Shown here: piece by piece, positions 38,809-47,755 of the stretch
How the letters are laid out: each line of letters begins with the position of its first letter
Numbering within the stretch: the first letter of the stretch is position 1
Assembly (NCBI GenBank): GCA_963821325.1
Contig: CAWGDC010000001.1
Span: 744,001 to 808,000 of the forward strand
Direction of reading: 5' to 3'
Source: PALSA-555 sp963821325
GTDB taxonomy: Bacteria > Actinomycetota > Acidimicrobiia > IMCC26256 > PALSA-555
Length of the DNA: 64,000 bases
Program-made: the position numbers and the translations under genes
Notes under the pieces: generated by a model
Told to the model about the DNA's origin: nothing
The model's database searches: none
The model's input: the letters and a program-made list of their open reading frames with translations, nothing else

Positions 38809-39858
38809 ATGGAGTTGACATCGGTGGAGGAGGCGCTGCGCCGCATCCGGCGGGGCGAGATGGTGCTCGTCGTCGACGACGAAGACCGCGAGAACGAAGG
38901 TGACCTCACGATGGCCGCCAGCTGGGTGACGCCCGAGGCGATCAACTTCATGCTCCGCTGGGCTCGCGGCCTCGTCTGCATGCCCTGCGCCCCGGAGCGG
39001 CTCGACACGCTTGGCCTCGCCCCGATGGTGCCGCCCGAGCACGCCGGCTGCGACACCGCGTTCACCGTCTCGATCGACCACGTCGAGGCGGGCAGCGGGA
39101 TCGGCGCCGCCGACCGCGCCCTCACCATCCGCCGGGCCGCCCACCCCGAATCGACCCCGCAGGAGTTCAAGCGGCCCGGGCACGTCTTCCCGCTCCGGGC
39201 CCGCGCCGGCGGCACCCTCGAGCGGCGCGGGCACACCGAAGCGTCGGTCGACCTCGCTCGCCTCGCCGGGCTGCCGCCCGTCGCGGTGATCTGCGAGGTG
39301 CTGGCCAGCGACGGCTCCCCCGCCCGCGTGCCGGACCTCGCCGCGTTCGCCGACGACCACCGGATCGCCATGGTCACCGTCGACCAGGTCGCCGAGCAAC
39401 GCCGCGCCCTCGCCCGACGCCACGAGCGCGCCCCGCGCCCCTGCTCCTGTAAGGCGGGCGTCACGCCGCGGGCGCGCGACGAGCCCGTTCACCAACCGTT
39501 CACGCGCGCCGATCTGCGGCGAGTCACGCCGAACTTCGGTTCGCGTCGACGCAACGGGTCCACGACGACACCGAACAACCGCGACGCGCTCCTCGCCGCG
39601 AAGAGGCCGAGACGCTGGCCATGGTCGACGCGGTCAACGCCGCCGGTGTCCCGCTGTAGTGGAGCGATCCGATGCTGTCCGCGTTCCTCTGCCGGTGGGG
39701 CGCGTCGTTCAACACCAACGGGTGCGAGGCCTCCCGCGAGTGGCTGCCGGCGCCTGCGCCCCGCCGTGCAGTGGGTCAACGAGAGCGTGCTCACCCCGGC
39801 CGCGAGCCCGACCCAAGGCGGCCGTCGCCGAGGCGACGACCGACCGACGCGGTACTAG
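38809..39858 (+). CDS. ribB: 3,4-Dihydroxy-2-butanone 4-phosphate synthase RibB with uncertain tail
   Basis: First ~205 residues are a complete RibB domain: VLVVDDEDRENEGDL, MLRWARGLVCMPC, DTAFTVSIDH, ADRALTIR, RPGHVFPLRARAGG, RRGHTEASVDLARLAG, and AVICEVL. It makes the four-carbon riboflavin precursor from ribulose-5-phosphate. The frame stays open for a further ~140 low-complexity Arg/Pro/Ser codons that match no GTP cyclohydrolase II domain; a +1 repair near 39440 would instead end it at TAA 39451. I expect a monofunctional RibB of ~214 aa. Confidence 0.85.
   Translation: MELTSVEEALRRIRRGEMVLVVDDEDRENEGDLTMAASWVTPEAINFMLRWARGLVCMPCAPERLDTLGLAPMVPPEHAGCDTAFTVSIDHVEAGSGIGAADRALTIRRAAHPESTPQEFKRPGHVFPLRARAGGTLERRGHTEASVDLARLAGLPPVAVICEVLASDGSPARVPDLAAFADDHRIAMVTVDQVAEQRRALARRHERAPRPCSCKAGVTPRARDEPVHQPFTRADLRRVTPNFGSRRRNGSTTTPNNRDALLAAKRPRRWPWSTRSTPPVSRCSGAIRCCPRSSAGGARRSTPTGARPPASGCRRLRPAVQWVNESVLTPAASPTQGGRRRGDDRPTRY
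39470..39858 (+). other. Unassigned stretch between ribB domain and yhhN
   Basis: No confident gene. Short protein-like runs appear in different + frames (SHAELRFASTQRVHDDTEQ then AETLAMVDAVNAAGVPL ending TAG 39659; SDPMLSAFLCRWGASFNTNG; LRPAVQWVNESVLTPAAS), as if a small gene were broken by insertions like its neighbours, but I cannot name a family. The last of these frames shares the CTAG at 39855-39858 with the convergent yhhN stop. Confidence 0.3.
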
Positions 39859-40505
39859 ACGAGCGACGCGACGAGGCCGGCCAACGCCAGGTGGTAGGTG
39901 ACCATGATCGCGACGGCCGCGCCGCGATGGGCCCGCACGAAGCGGGTCTCGGCGATCAGCGCGTCGGAGGCGAGGAACAGCCCCGCGCCGGCGATCCCCC
40001 AACCGTCGGCGCTGCCGACCGCAGTCGTCGCCATCGCGCCGATGGCGAGCAGGTAGGCGAGCACGGGCCCGACGAGCGCCGATCGGCCCTCGCGGCGGAG
40101 GGCGCGCACGAAGCGGGCACCGAGCGGGACGGCGACGATCACGACGATCCCCGCGCCGAGCAGGTCGCTCGACGCCGGCGCGCCGCGGAGCGCGAAGCCG
40201 ACCGCGAACGCGACCTGGGCGAGCAGGAAGGCGCCGAGGCCGGGAACGAACCAGTCGTGATCCCGCCACCCGTCGGGGAGCATCAGGCACACGTCGCCGA
40301 TCCAGCACAGCGCGAGCGCGACCACGAAGCACAGCCGCGTGTCGCCCGCTGGTGTGCGCACGGTCGCGGCGGCCGCGGCGAACGCCGCGGTCGCTGCGGG
40401 TTTGCACCAGTACTCGACGTGCCGCGCGTCGGCGCCGACCGCCACCCAGTCGGCGATCGCGAATCCGCCGGCGACGATGAGCAGCACCGTGGCGGCGACG
40501 GTCAT
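39855..40505 (-). CDS. YhhN family membrane protein (lysoplasmalogenase-like)
   Basis: 216 aa, about eight membrane helices. Family features: WCKPAATAAF (the KP motif), ALALCWIGDVCLML with conserved Gly-Asp, LGAFLLAQVAFAVGFA, and LFLASDALIAETRFV, YHLALAGL at the end. YhhN proteins hydrolyse vinyl-ether lysophospholipids in animals (TMEM86); the bacterial role is less clear. Divergent from yihY-like gene. Confidence 0.85.
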   Translation of the reverse strand: MTVAATVLLIVAGGFAIADWVAVGADARHVEYWCKPAATAAFAAAAATVRTPAGDTRLCFVVALALCWIGDVCLMLPDGWRDHDWFVPGLGAFLLAQVAFAVGFALRGAPASSDLLGAGIVVIVAVPLGARFVRALRREGRSALVGPVLAYLLAIGAMATTAVGSADGWGIAGAGLFLASDALIAETRFVRAHRGAAVAIMVTYHLALAGLVASLV

Positions 40506-40522
40506 GCGGGCGTTCTAGTCGG

Positions 40523-40552
40523 CTGACGGGTTCGGCGGGCAGCCCGTACGAT
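40523..40552 (+). promoter_or_regulatory. Promoter of the YihY-family gene
   Basis: CTGACG at 40523-40528, 18-bp spacer, TACGAT at 40547-40552. Transcription would begin at or within one or two bases of ATG 40558, implying a leaderless message. Inferred from hexamers and spacing. Confidence 0.45.
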
Positions 40553-40557
40553 CAGGC

Positions 40558-41433
40558 ATGCGCCGCCGTGAGGCTCCGCGTCGTGAGCTGGCCCGGCTGC
40601 GTGCCCGGATCCTCCGCCTCCCGGGCGCCGAGACGGTCTTCGACGTGCAGCACCGCTACGTCGAGGTGCGCGGGTCGGCGCTCGCCGCGTCGATCACGCT
40701 CTACCTCTTTCTCGCGATCTTCGCCGTGATGGTGCTCGCCATCGCGGTGCTCGGGTTCCTGTCGGCGGGGGGCGCCAGCGTGGCCCGCGACTTGCCCGGG
40801 CAGCTCGGGTTGAGCGGCTCCGCGGCGCGGCTCGTGCACCACGCCGTGGACTCGGCGCGACGCAGCCGGGCCGTCGCCACCGTCGTCGGCCTCGGTGGGC
40901 TGGCCTGGGTCGGCACCAACCTCGCGATCGTCATCGCCGACGCGTACAACGCGTCGTGGGACGTCGACCGGCGCGGGCTCGCCGACCGCCTCTACGGCCT
41001 GGCCTGGCTGGGGGGCGCCGCGCTCTGCATCGGCGGCGGCGCGTTCGCCACCGCGGCGTGGGGGCTGCTCCCCGCCGTCTTCGCGCCGCTCGTGATCGTC
41101 GTGTCGCTCGCCACGGACACGGCCCTGTTCGTGTGGACGTCGTGGATCCTGCCGAACCGCCGGGTGCCGCTCCGCGCCCTCCTCCCGGCGGCGGCGCTGG
41201 GCGCCGTCGCGCTCGAGGCGCTGAAGGTCGTCGGCGCCTACGTCGTGCCGCACCTCGTGTCGCGGGCGTCGGCGGTGTACGGAGCAATCGGGGTGGTGTT
41301 CGCGCTGCTGACGTGGCTGCTCGTCTTCGGCCGGATCGTGGTGTACGTCGGGATCGTCGAGGCGCGCGGCTGGGAGCGGCAGCACGGGGAGCGGGTCGTC
41401 GACGTCGAGGGCCCGGCGCTGCCGACGACCTGA
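40558..41433 (+). CDS. YihY/virulence factor BrkB family membrane protein
   Basis: 291 aa, six predicted helices. Family marks: RGSALAASITLYLFLAIFAVM near residue 42, VGLGGLAWVGTNLAIVIADAYN, the PNRRVPLRALLPAAALGAV loop, and the end GVVFALLTWLLVFGRIVVYVG. These are integral membrane proteins of unknown exact role (transporter-like fold); once misnamed RNase BN. Stop at 41433 is 5 bp from the convergent pdxH stop. Confidence 0.88.
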   Translation: MRRREAPRRELARLRARILRLPGAETVFDVQHRYVEVRGSALAASITLYLFLAIFAVMVLAIAVLGFLSAGGASVARDLPGQLGLSGSAARLVHHAVDSARRSRAVATVVGLGGLAWVGTNLAIVIADAYNASWDVDRRGLADRLYGLAWLGGAALCIGGGAFATAAWGLLPAVFAPLVIVVSLATDTALFVWTSWILPNRRVPLRALLPAAALGAVALEALKVVGAYVVPHLVSRASAVYGAIGVVFALLTWLLVFGRIVVYVGIVEARGWERQHGERVVDVEGPALPTT

Positions 41434-41437
41434 CGGG

Positions 41438-42041
41438 TCACGGCTGGAGGCGCTGCAGCGTCCAGCCCGGCCCGGCTGCGCTGGTAGCGGAGCCGGTCGT
41501 GGAGGCGGTCGTCGCGGTGCTGCCAGAACTCGATCGACTCGGGGGTGACGAGGTAGCCGCCCCAGGACGGTGGCAGCGGCACGTCCTGGCCGGTGAACCG
41601 GTCGGCCGTGGCCGCCGCGGCGGCTTCGAGCGCGGCGCGGTCGGCGATCGGCTCGCTCTGCCGCGACGCCCACGCGCTGACCTGGCTGGCCGGCGGGCGG
41701 CGCTGCCAGTACTCGACGGACGCGGCCCGGTCGAGGCGTGCCACGGGGCCGACGGCGCGGACCTGGCGTCCGAGCGCCGGCCAGTGCCACACGAGCGCGG
41801 CGCGGGGGTTGGCGGCGAGGTCGTGGCCCTTCGCGCTGTCGTAGCTCGTGTAGAAGCGGAACCCGGCGTCGTCGAAGCCGCGGAGCAGCACCACCCGGGC
41901 GCTCGGCGTTCCGTCGGGCCTGGCGGTCGCGACGACCATGGCGTCGTGGGCGTCGACGCCCGCGGCGGCCGCGGCGTCGAACCAGCGTCGGAACTGCGCC
42001 ACCGGATCGGCGACGACGTCGGTCTCTCGGAGCTCGGTCAT
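41438..42041 (-). CDS. pdxH: Pyridoxamine 5'-phosphate oxidase PdxH (one frameshift near the C-terminus)
   Basis: FMN enzyme that makes pyridoxal 5'-phosphate. Motifs: MVVATARPDGTPSARVVLLRG (abridged; FMN/phosphate site), FRFYTSYDSAKG, AALVWHWPALGRQVR, SRQSEPIA, WGGYLVTPESIEFWQHRDDRLHDR. The family ending (GWTLQRLQP) is reached by removing one G of GGG near 41475, stop at 41438; 604 bp is 1 modulo 3. ATG 42041. ~200 aa, normal length. Confidence 0.92.
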
Positions 42042-42144
42042 CGGTCGTGGGGCCGGCACGCCGGCCGGCGGCGTGTCAGGGTACTGATCCGGCGAACCGC
42101 ACGGGACGAACCGTGGGACGTGGCACGAGGAGAGGGGCGAGCCG

Positions 42145-42681
42145 ATGGGCTTCCACCATGTGGCGATCACCACCCGCGACGCCGAGGCGACGCACGCCTT
42201 CTACACCGGGGTGATGGGCTTCCACCTCGTCCGGGTCGAGGCTGCCACCGCGGCCGAGGGTGGCTGGGCGCGGCACCTCTTCTACGACACGGGCGGCGGT
42301 GAGTGCCTCGCGGTGTGGGAGCTGCACGACAACCCGGCGGTGCCCGACGACTTCGATCCGTCGATCAGCCGCGGGTTGGGGCTCCCCAGCTGGACGAATC
42401 ACCTGGCGTTCGCGGTCGACGACCTCGAGGCGCTGGCCGCGACCCGCGACCACTGGCGGGCCCACGGCTACGACGTGCTCCAGATCGACCACGGCTGGTG
42501 CACGTCGATCTATCTCGACGACCCGAACGGCATCGCGGTGGAGTGCTGCTGCACGACCCGGGCGTTCACCGCGGCGGACGCCGCGGCCGCCGAGGTGCGT
42601 CGCCGGGCCGCGCGCCCCGACCTGGACCCGCCACCGGCGCCCGAGGTGTACGAGGCCGCCACGCGCACCGCGGCGCCCTGA
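42145..42681 (+). CDS. Glyoxalase/VOC superfamily protein
   Basis: 178 aa with paired beta-alpha-beta-beta-beta units. First: MGFHHVAITTRDAEATHAFYTGVMGF; second: TNHLAFAVDDLEAL and CTSIYLDDPNGIAVEC. Candidate metal ligands are His5, His in TNHLAF and Glu in VECC. Could be a dioxygenase, lyase or isomerase. GAGGAGAGG ahead of ATG is a clear ribosome site. Intact. Confidence 0.85.
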   Translation: MGFHHVAITTRDAEATHAFYTGVMGFHLVRVEAATAAEGGWARHLFYDTGGGECLAVWELHDNPAVPDDFDPSISRGLGLPSWTNHLAFAVDDLEALAATRDHWRAHGYDVLQIDHGWCTSIYLDDPNGIAVECCCTTRAFTAADAAAAEVRRRAARPDLDPPPAPEVYEAATRTAAP

Positions 42682-42682
42682 G

Positions 42683-43043
42683 TCAGAGACCGGGGAGGAC
42701 GGGCGGCTGCGTCGAGCAGCGGCCCTGCACCCGCGCGGCGATCAGCGCGACGCGGGCGACGAGCTCGGTGTGCAGCGACTGCAGGTACTGCAGGCGGGTG
42801 TCGAGCCGGTGCCCCAGCTGGGTCCGCCCGGACCGGTTCAGCTGCGCTTGGAGGGCGGACGCCCGCTCGAACGCCGCCTTGACGCTGCGCGTTCGACGCC
42901 ACGATGCGGGCCCACTGGGCCTGGGCCCGGGCACAGACCGGCGCGCCGCGCGCCTCGGCGCCGACCGGTGCGGCCACGACGACCGGCAGCGTCAACGCGA
43001 CGAGCGCGGCGACGGCCGCGACCCGTCGTCGGGCGGTGCCCAT
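42683..43043 (-). CDS. Small exported helical protein (one frameshift)
   Basis: Signal peptide MGTARRRVAAVAALVALTL with cleavage after VGAEA; then CARAQAQWARIVASNA. After a break near 42893 (repair by deleting one G of AACGCGCAGC) the rest reads SVKAAFERASALQAQLNRSG, LDTRLQYLQSLHTELVARV and ends QGRCSTQPPVLPGL. About 119 aa, mostly helical, with two cysteines that may pair. No family known. Confidence 0.55.
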
Positions 43044-43137
43044 GCGAGCGTCTCCTTCCTCGCCACGACGATAGGGGACCAGCCTGACCAGCCCGTATGA
43101 GCCGGCGATGAAGGCATGGTCATCGGGGTGTGCGGCC

Positions 43138-43638
43138 TCAGGTGCGGGCGACCCAGGTCGGGTGCGGGCCGAGCAGCCGCTCGAGGCGGGCGCGGTTGTA
43201 GCGCTGCACGAGGAGGCACGGGACGTTGGCGACGACGCCGTAGCCGGCCATGGCCGTGGCGAGCCACCACGGGTTCCAGGCGAAGAACACCGGGCTCAGC
43301 GCGAGGATCGCCCAGTGGGTGCGCTCGGCGCGGCAGGTCTCGCGGGCGAAGCGCTCCAGGTAGGTGCGGTCGTGCCCGACGATGCGCCGCTTCGAGAACC
43401 CGCCCCGGAACAGCGACCCGGCCTCGGGCAGGGCGTCCTTCCAGGCCTTGATGCACAGCACCCGCTCGTACACCCGGCCGTCGCGCTCCACGGCGCGGAG
43501 CCGCAACGGGCCGGACCGGCGAAGCCGCTCGTCCGGGAGCCGGTGAGCGGCGTAGCCGCACACCGCGCTCCACGCCGCCCAGAGCGCGGCGTCGCCGAGG
43601 GCGAGGAGCACGTGGCGCGTCGTCGCGAGGGAGGCCAC
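43138..43638 (-). CDS. crtO: CrtO-like acyltransferase of glycosyl carotenoid synthesis
   Basis: 166 aa, the usual size. Membrane spans at the start and late centre enclose the conserved block YERVLCIKAWKDALPEAGSLF, FSKRRIV and RAERTHWAILALSPVFFAWNP. This matches staphyloxanthin-type CrtO, which adds a fatty acid to the sugar of a glycosyl-carotenoate. GTG 43638 shares one base with the crtQ-like stop (TAGTG), so the two are co-translated. No carotenoid backbone genes lie nearby; a different lipid acceptor is possible. Confidence 0.75.
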   Translation of the reverse strand: MASLATTRHVLLALGDAALWAAWSAVCGYAAHRLPDERLRRSGPLRLRAVERDGRVYERVLCIKAWKDALPEAGSLFRGGFSKRRIVGHDRTYLERFARETCRAERTHWAILALSPVFFAWNPWWLATAMAGYGVVANVPCLLVQRYNRARLERLLGPHPTWVART

Positions 43639-44733
43639 TACGCGCCGTGCTCGGTGCCGCCGCGGAGCGGGACCGTCCGGCCCTTCCAACGCACCTGCCC
43701 GCGGAGGTTCAGCGCCACCGACGCGGCGAACAGCCCGACGAACACCAGCGCCAGCAGCGGGTAGAGCGCCGCGGCGATGACCCCGAAGTTCCCGAGCTGG
43801 CGCAGCATGACGAAGCACTGCAGCGCGAACGCCGCGTAGACGAGCAGCCAGATTCCGTTGCCGCTCAACGCGGCGATCCCCGCGACGAGCGCGGCGGTCA
43901 CCCACGCGACGATCGCGACGAGACGCGGCAGCGGGGTCGTCGTGGCCCCGGCCGCGAAGTTCTTCGTGAACCCCTCGACGAGGGCACGCGGCCGGTCATA
44001 CATGTGGAAGGCCACGAGGTCGCCGCCCCCGAAGGAGCGGACAGGCTGGCCGGCGGCAGCGAACCGTCGGGCGAGCGCGACATCCTCGAGGATGGCGCGG
44101 CGCACCGACCGGTGGTCGAGATGGGTGAGCAGCGCGTCACGCGGCGCGACGAGGCAGGGGCCGAACGCGGCGCGGGACCGGGCCCGCGCCGTGCCGGGCG
44201 ACGCCAGCCCGACGCCCATCACCGCGACGAGGTTGAAGAACGCCGCGGCCCGCTCCCACCAGCGGCGCATCTCGTGGTACGGCTGCACCGACACGAGGCC
44301 GCCCCGCTCGGCCCACACCTGGGTGAGCCGGGCGAGGAGGTGCGGGGACGGGTCGACGTCGGCGTCGAGGCAGACCACGAGCGGCGCCGCCGCGGCCCGC
44401 ACCCCCTGGTAGAGCGCCCACGGCTTGCCCGTCCAGCCGGACGGGAGCGGCGCGCCGGCGAGCACGCGGGCGCCCTGCGCCGCGGCGACGGCCGCCGTGG
44501 TGTCGGTCGAGCCGTCGTCGACGACGAGGACCTCGCGTGGCGCCGCGGTCTGCGACGCGAGCCCGGCGAGGACGGTGGGGAGGTTGCGGTCCTCGTCACG
44601 GGCGGGGATCACGACCGCGACGCGTTCCGCGGCTCGGCCCCGGCTCGGGCGCGTACGGGACGCGGTGCACGCGCCAGCACAGGTACCAGCCGAGGAGCCA
44701 CGCCGCCCCGAGCGCGAGCAGCCGGACGTCCAT
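43638..44733 (-). CDS. crtQ: CrtQ-like family 2 glycosyltransferase (one frameshift)
   Basis: N-terminal membrane helix (LLALGAAWLLGWYLCW), then after a break near 44635 (repair by deleting one C of AGCCGCG) the GT2 domain: VVIPARDEDRNLPTVL, VLVVDDGSTDTTAA, WTGKPWALYQG, VCLDADVDPSP (DxD), then EDVALARRF and VRSFGGGDLVAFHMYDR, with three or four C-terminal helices. WTGK and the helix layout resemble CrtQ diapocarotenoate glycosyltransferases. Pairs with crtO. A -10-like TAACCT (44754-44749, minus) overlaps the divergent acyl-CoA dehydrogenase promoter. Confidence 0.78.
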
Positions 44734-44748
44734 CTGGAGAGCCGAGGT

Positions 44749-44754
44749 TAGGGT
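44749..44754. promoter_or_regulatory. Overlapping divergent -10 elements (crtQ / acyl-CoA dehydrogenase)
   Basis: The bases read TAGGGT on the + strand, ~10 nt before ATG 44764, and the overlapping TAACCT on the - strand, 11 nt before ATG 44733 reading leftward. With only 30 bp between the two starts, the two promoters would compete. Inferred. Confidence 0.3.
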
Positions 44755-44763
44755 GCCGAAGCC

Positions 44764-45979
44764 ATGGACTTCGCCCTGTCCCCCACCACCGAGGCGTTGC
44801 GCGAGCAGCTGCGGGCCTTCATCGACGAGCGGGTCGAGCCGGCGGTGCCGCTCTACCGGGACCAGGTCGAGGCGGCCGGCGACCCGCACGCCCACCCGCC
44901 GGTCATGGAGGAGCTGAAGGCGGAGGCGAAGCGGCGCGGGTTGTGGAACCTGTTCCTGCCCGACCCGCGCTACGGGGCCGGGCTGTCGAACGTCGAGTAC
45001 GCGCCGCTGTGCGAGCTGATGGGCACGAGCCTGCTGTCCGGCGAGGCGACGAACTGCTCGGCGCCCGACACCGGCAACATGGAGATCCTCGCCACGTTCG
45101 GGACGGCGCTGCAACGCGAGGAGTTCCTCGCGCCCGCTCCTCGACGGGGAGATCCGGTCCTGCTTCGCGATGACCGAGCCGTGGGTGGCGAGCAGCGACG
45201 CCACGAACATCCAGAGCCGGATCATCCGCGACGGCGACCACTACGTGGTCAACGCGCACAAGTGGTGGACGAGCGGTGCGGCGTCGCCGCGCTGTCGCTT
45301 CGCGATCCTCATGGGGGTGTCGGACCCCGACGCCGACCCGTACCACCGCCACTCGATGGTCGTGGTCCCGCTCGACACGCCCGGGGTGCGGATCGTGCGG
45401 ACCCTCCCCGTGTTCGGCCACGACGCGGGGGGTGGTCACTGCGAGACGCTCTACGAGGACGTGCGCATCCCCGCCGAGTACCTCCTCGGTGAGGAAGGCG
45501 GCGGGTTCGCGATCGCGCAGGCGCGGCTCGGGCCCGGCCGGATCCACCACTGCATGCGGGCGATCGGCATGGCCGAGCGGGCGCTCGCCCTGCTGTGCGC
45601 CCGCGCCCAGCAGCGGGTGGCGTTCGGCCAGCACCTCGCCGACAACGCGGTCGTCCAGGAGCGCGTCGCCGAGAGCCGCATCGAGATCGAGCAGGCCCGA
45701 CTGCTCACGATGAAGGCGGCGTGGCTGATGGACACGGTCGGCAACAAGGGGGCACGCTTCGAGATCGCGGCGATCAAGGTCGTCGCGGCGCGTCTCGCCA
45801 CCACGGTCATCGACCGGGCCATCCAGCTCTTCGGCGGGGCGGGGGTCTCCGACGACTGGCCGCTCGCGCAGCTGTACACCCACGCCCGCACCCTGCATCT
45901 CGTCGACGGGCCCGACGAGGTGCACCGCCAGCAGATCGCGCGGCGCGAGCTGCGCCGCTACGAGGCGTACCGCACGTGA
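44764..45979 (+). CDS. Acyl-CoA dehydrogenase (one frameshift)
   Basis: ~404 aa FAD flavoprotein of beta-oxidation type. First frame: LREQLRAFIDERVEPAVPLY, LWNLFLPDP, LCELMGTS. Second frame: CFAMTEPWVASSDATNIQ, VVNAHKWWTSGA, ILMGVSDPDA, GPGRIHHCMRAIGMAERAL, QQRVAFGQHLADNAVVQ, IQLFGGAGVSDDWPLAQLY. The break near 45135 is cured by deleting one C (GCGCCCGCTC). The long-form ACAD10/11-like sequence suggests unusual or branched substrates. Stop overlaps the next gene by 4 bp. Confidence 0.9.
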
Positions 45980-46870
45980 AGGTCCGCGTCGGCTACGGCC
46001 TCGGCGTGCAGGGCCTCCGCGACGAGGCCCGCTTCGGGTCCCTCGTCGACGGGCTGGACCGGTGCGGCTTCGATTCGCTGTGGCTCTCGGAGCGGGTCGC
46101 GGGTGACGCGCCCGACCCGCTCGTCGGGCTCTCCTACGCCGCGGGGCGCTCGGCGCGCCTGAAGCTCGGCACGAGCGTCCAGGTGCTCCCCGGCCGCAAC
46201 CCCGCGCTGCTCGCCAAGGCCTGGGCCAGCCTCGACCGGCTGTCGGGCGGCCGGGCGCTGCCCGCGTTCGGGCTCGGCAACCCGGTCGCCGCCGAGCACG
46301 AGGCGTTCGGCGTCCCCCGCGACGCCGCGCGCCCCGATCTTCGACGAGGCGCTGCCCCTGATCCGGCGACTCTGGACCGAGGATCACGTCGACCACGACG
46401 GCGCCCACTTCCAGTACCGCGACCTCACCGTGCGGCCCAAGCCGCGGCAGCAGCCCCCGGACGTGTGGCTCGGCGGCCGGGCCCCGAGCGAGCTGCGTCG
46501 CTGCGGTCGCCTCGGCGACGGCTGGCTGGCCAGCTTCTGCACCCCGCAGGACTGCGCCACCGGCCGCGTCGTCGTGGACGACGCCGCCGCCGCGGCGGGC
46601 CGGGGCGTCGACCCCGAGCACTTCGGCGCGATGGTCACCTACAGCCACGACGGGATCCCCGACACGCTGCGCCAGCGTCTCGCCGCCCTCCGCCCCGAGG
46701 TCGACCCGGCGACGCTCGTCGCGGTGGGCCTGCCCGCGCTGCGGGAGCGGCTGCGCGCGTTCGTGGCGGTCGGGTTCTCGAAGCTCGTGCTCGTGCCGCT
46801 CGTCGAGCCCGACGACTGGGCCGCCGAGCTGGAGCGGGTCGGGGCGGCCGTGCTCGACCTGCAGACCTGA
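45976..46870 (+). CDS. F420-type LLM-class oxidoreductase, second copy (one frameshift)
   Basis: ~297 aa luciferase-like barrel: VRVGYGLGVQG, GFDSLWLSERV, LKLGTSVQVLPGRNPALLAK, LDRLSGGRALPAFGLG, then after a break near 46335 FDEALPLIRRLWTEDHVDHDG, VRPKPRQQPPDVWLGGRAP and GRLGDGWLASF. Removing one C of the CCCC run restores the frame. Overlaps the acyl-CoA dehydrogenase stop by 4 bp, suggesting a shared pathway. Stop abuts the convergent transporter stop (TGATCA). Confidence 0.86.
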
Positions 46871-47752
46871 TCAGACCTCGAGGGCGGGGGTGTGCCCCAC
46901 CTCGTCGGTGACGAGCGGTGAGCGGGACAGCCACACCGTCCCGACCAGCATGCCGACGATGGCGACGCTCGCGACGACCCAGGCTGCGGCGCCGTGCGCG
47001 TCGAGGTGCTCACCGAAGAGCACGACTCCCATCGCGGAGGCGAGCACCGGGTTGGCAACCGACATGGCCGGCAGCGACGCGGCGACGTGTCCCGCCTGAA
47101 AGGCGCTCTGGTTCAAGATGAGGCCGACGACGGAGGCGAGCAGCAGCGCGTACAGCTGCCAGTGGCCGAGGATCGGCACGACCGACGGGGTGAGCCGGTC
47201 GACGACCGCCTTCGTAAGCACCGCGGTGAGGCTGTACACGACGCCGGTCGCGAGCCCGTAGGCGATGGCCCGCCGGCCCGGCTCGCGGGCGCGGCGCCCG
47301 ACCAGCACCGCGGCCCCGGCGACCACGATCACGAAGACCGCGGCGAGGCCCCACGCGAAATGCGAGGCGTGCGACGTCGTACCCGCCGGGGCCCCGACCT
47401 CGACGTAGAGGGCCAGCCCGGCGGTGACCATGACGGCCGGGATCATCTCGCGGCGGGTGACGCGCCGTCCGGTCCGGAACGACGCGAACGGCAGCGCGAA
47501 CAGCAGCCCGCTGGCGAGCAGCGGCCCGACGACGAGCACCGACCCGAAGCCGAGCGCGGCGGCTTCGAACCCGTAGGCGGCGAGGTCGATGCCGATCCCG
47601 GCCAGCCAGAGCGGGTGGTGAGCCAGGACCAGGATGAGCCGCGGCGACAGCGACAGCTCCGGTGCCTGCTGCGCGGCGACGCGCTGCTGGACCACTGACG
47701 CGGCCGCGTAGCAGAGGCCGCCGCTGAGCGCGAAGACGACCGCGAGGGTCAT
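46871..47752 (-). CDS. DMT-superfamily (EamA-like) membrane transporter
   Basis: 293 aa with nine or ten hydrophobic helices in two similar halves. Typical turns: ALSGGLCYAAASVVQQRVAAQ, LLASGLLFALPFAS, AIAYGLATGVVYSLTAVLTKAV, and ANPVLASAMGVVLFGEHLDAHG, the EamA-type glutamate near the end. NIPA-like drug/metabolite exporter fold; cargo unknown. ATG 47752, 3 bp after the deacetylase stop. Confidence 0.8.
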   Translation of the reverse strand: MTLAVVFALSGGLCYAAASVVQQRVAAQQAPELSLSPRLILVLAHHPLWLAGIGIDLAAYGFEAAALGFGSVLVVGPLLASGLLFALPFASFRTGRRVTRREMIPAVMVTAGLALYVEVGAPAGTTSHASHFAWGLAAVFVIVVAGAAVLVGRRAREPGRRAIAYGLATGVVYSLTAVLTKAVVDRLTPSVVPILGHWQLYALLLASVVGLILNQSAFQAGHVAASLPAMSVANPVLASAMGVVLFGEHLDAHGAAAWVVASVAIVGMLVGTVWLSRSPLVTDEVGHTPALEV

Positions 47753-47755
47753 GGC

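Noticed and set aside
38809..39858. Bifunctional RibBA
   Set aside because: No GTP cyclohydrolase II zinc-ligand motif (C-x10-C-x-C type) after the RibB domain.
41427..41442. TGACGGGTCA between the yihY and pdxH stops as a terminator
   Set aside because: Only 4-bp arms formed by the two stop codons themselves; too weak to call.
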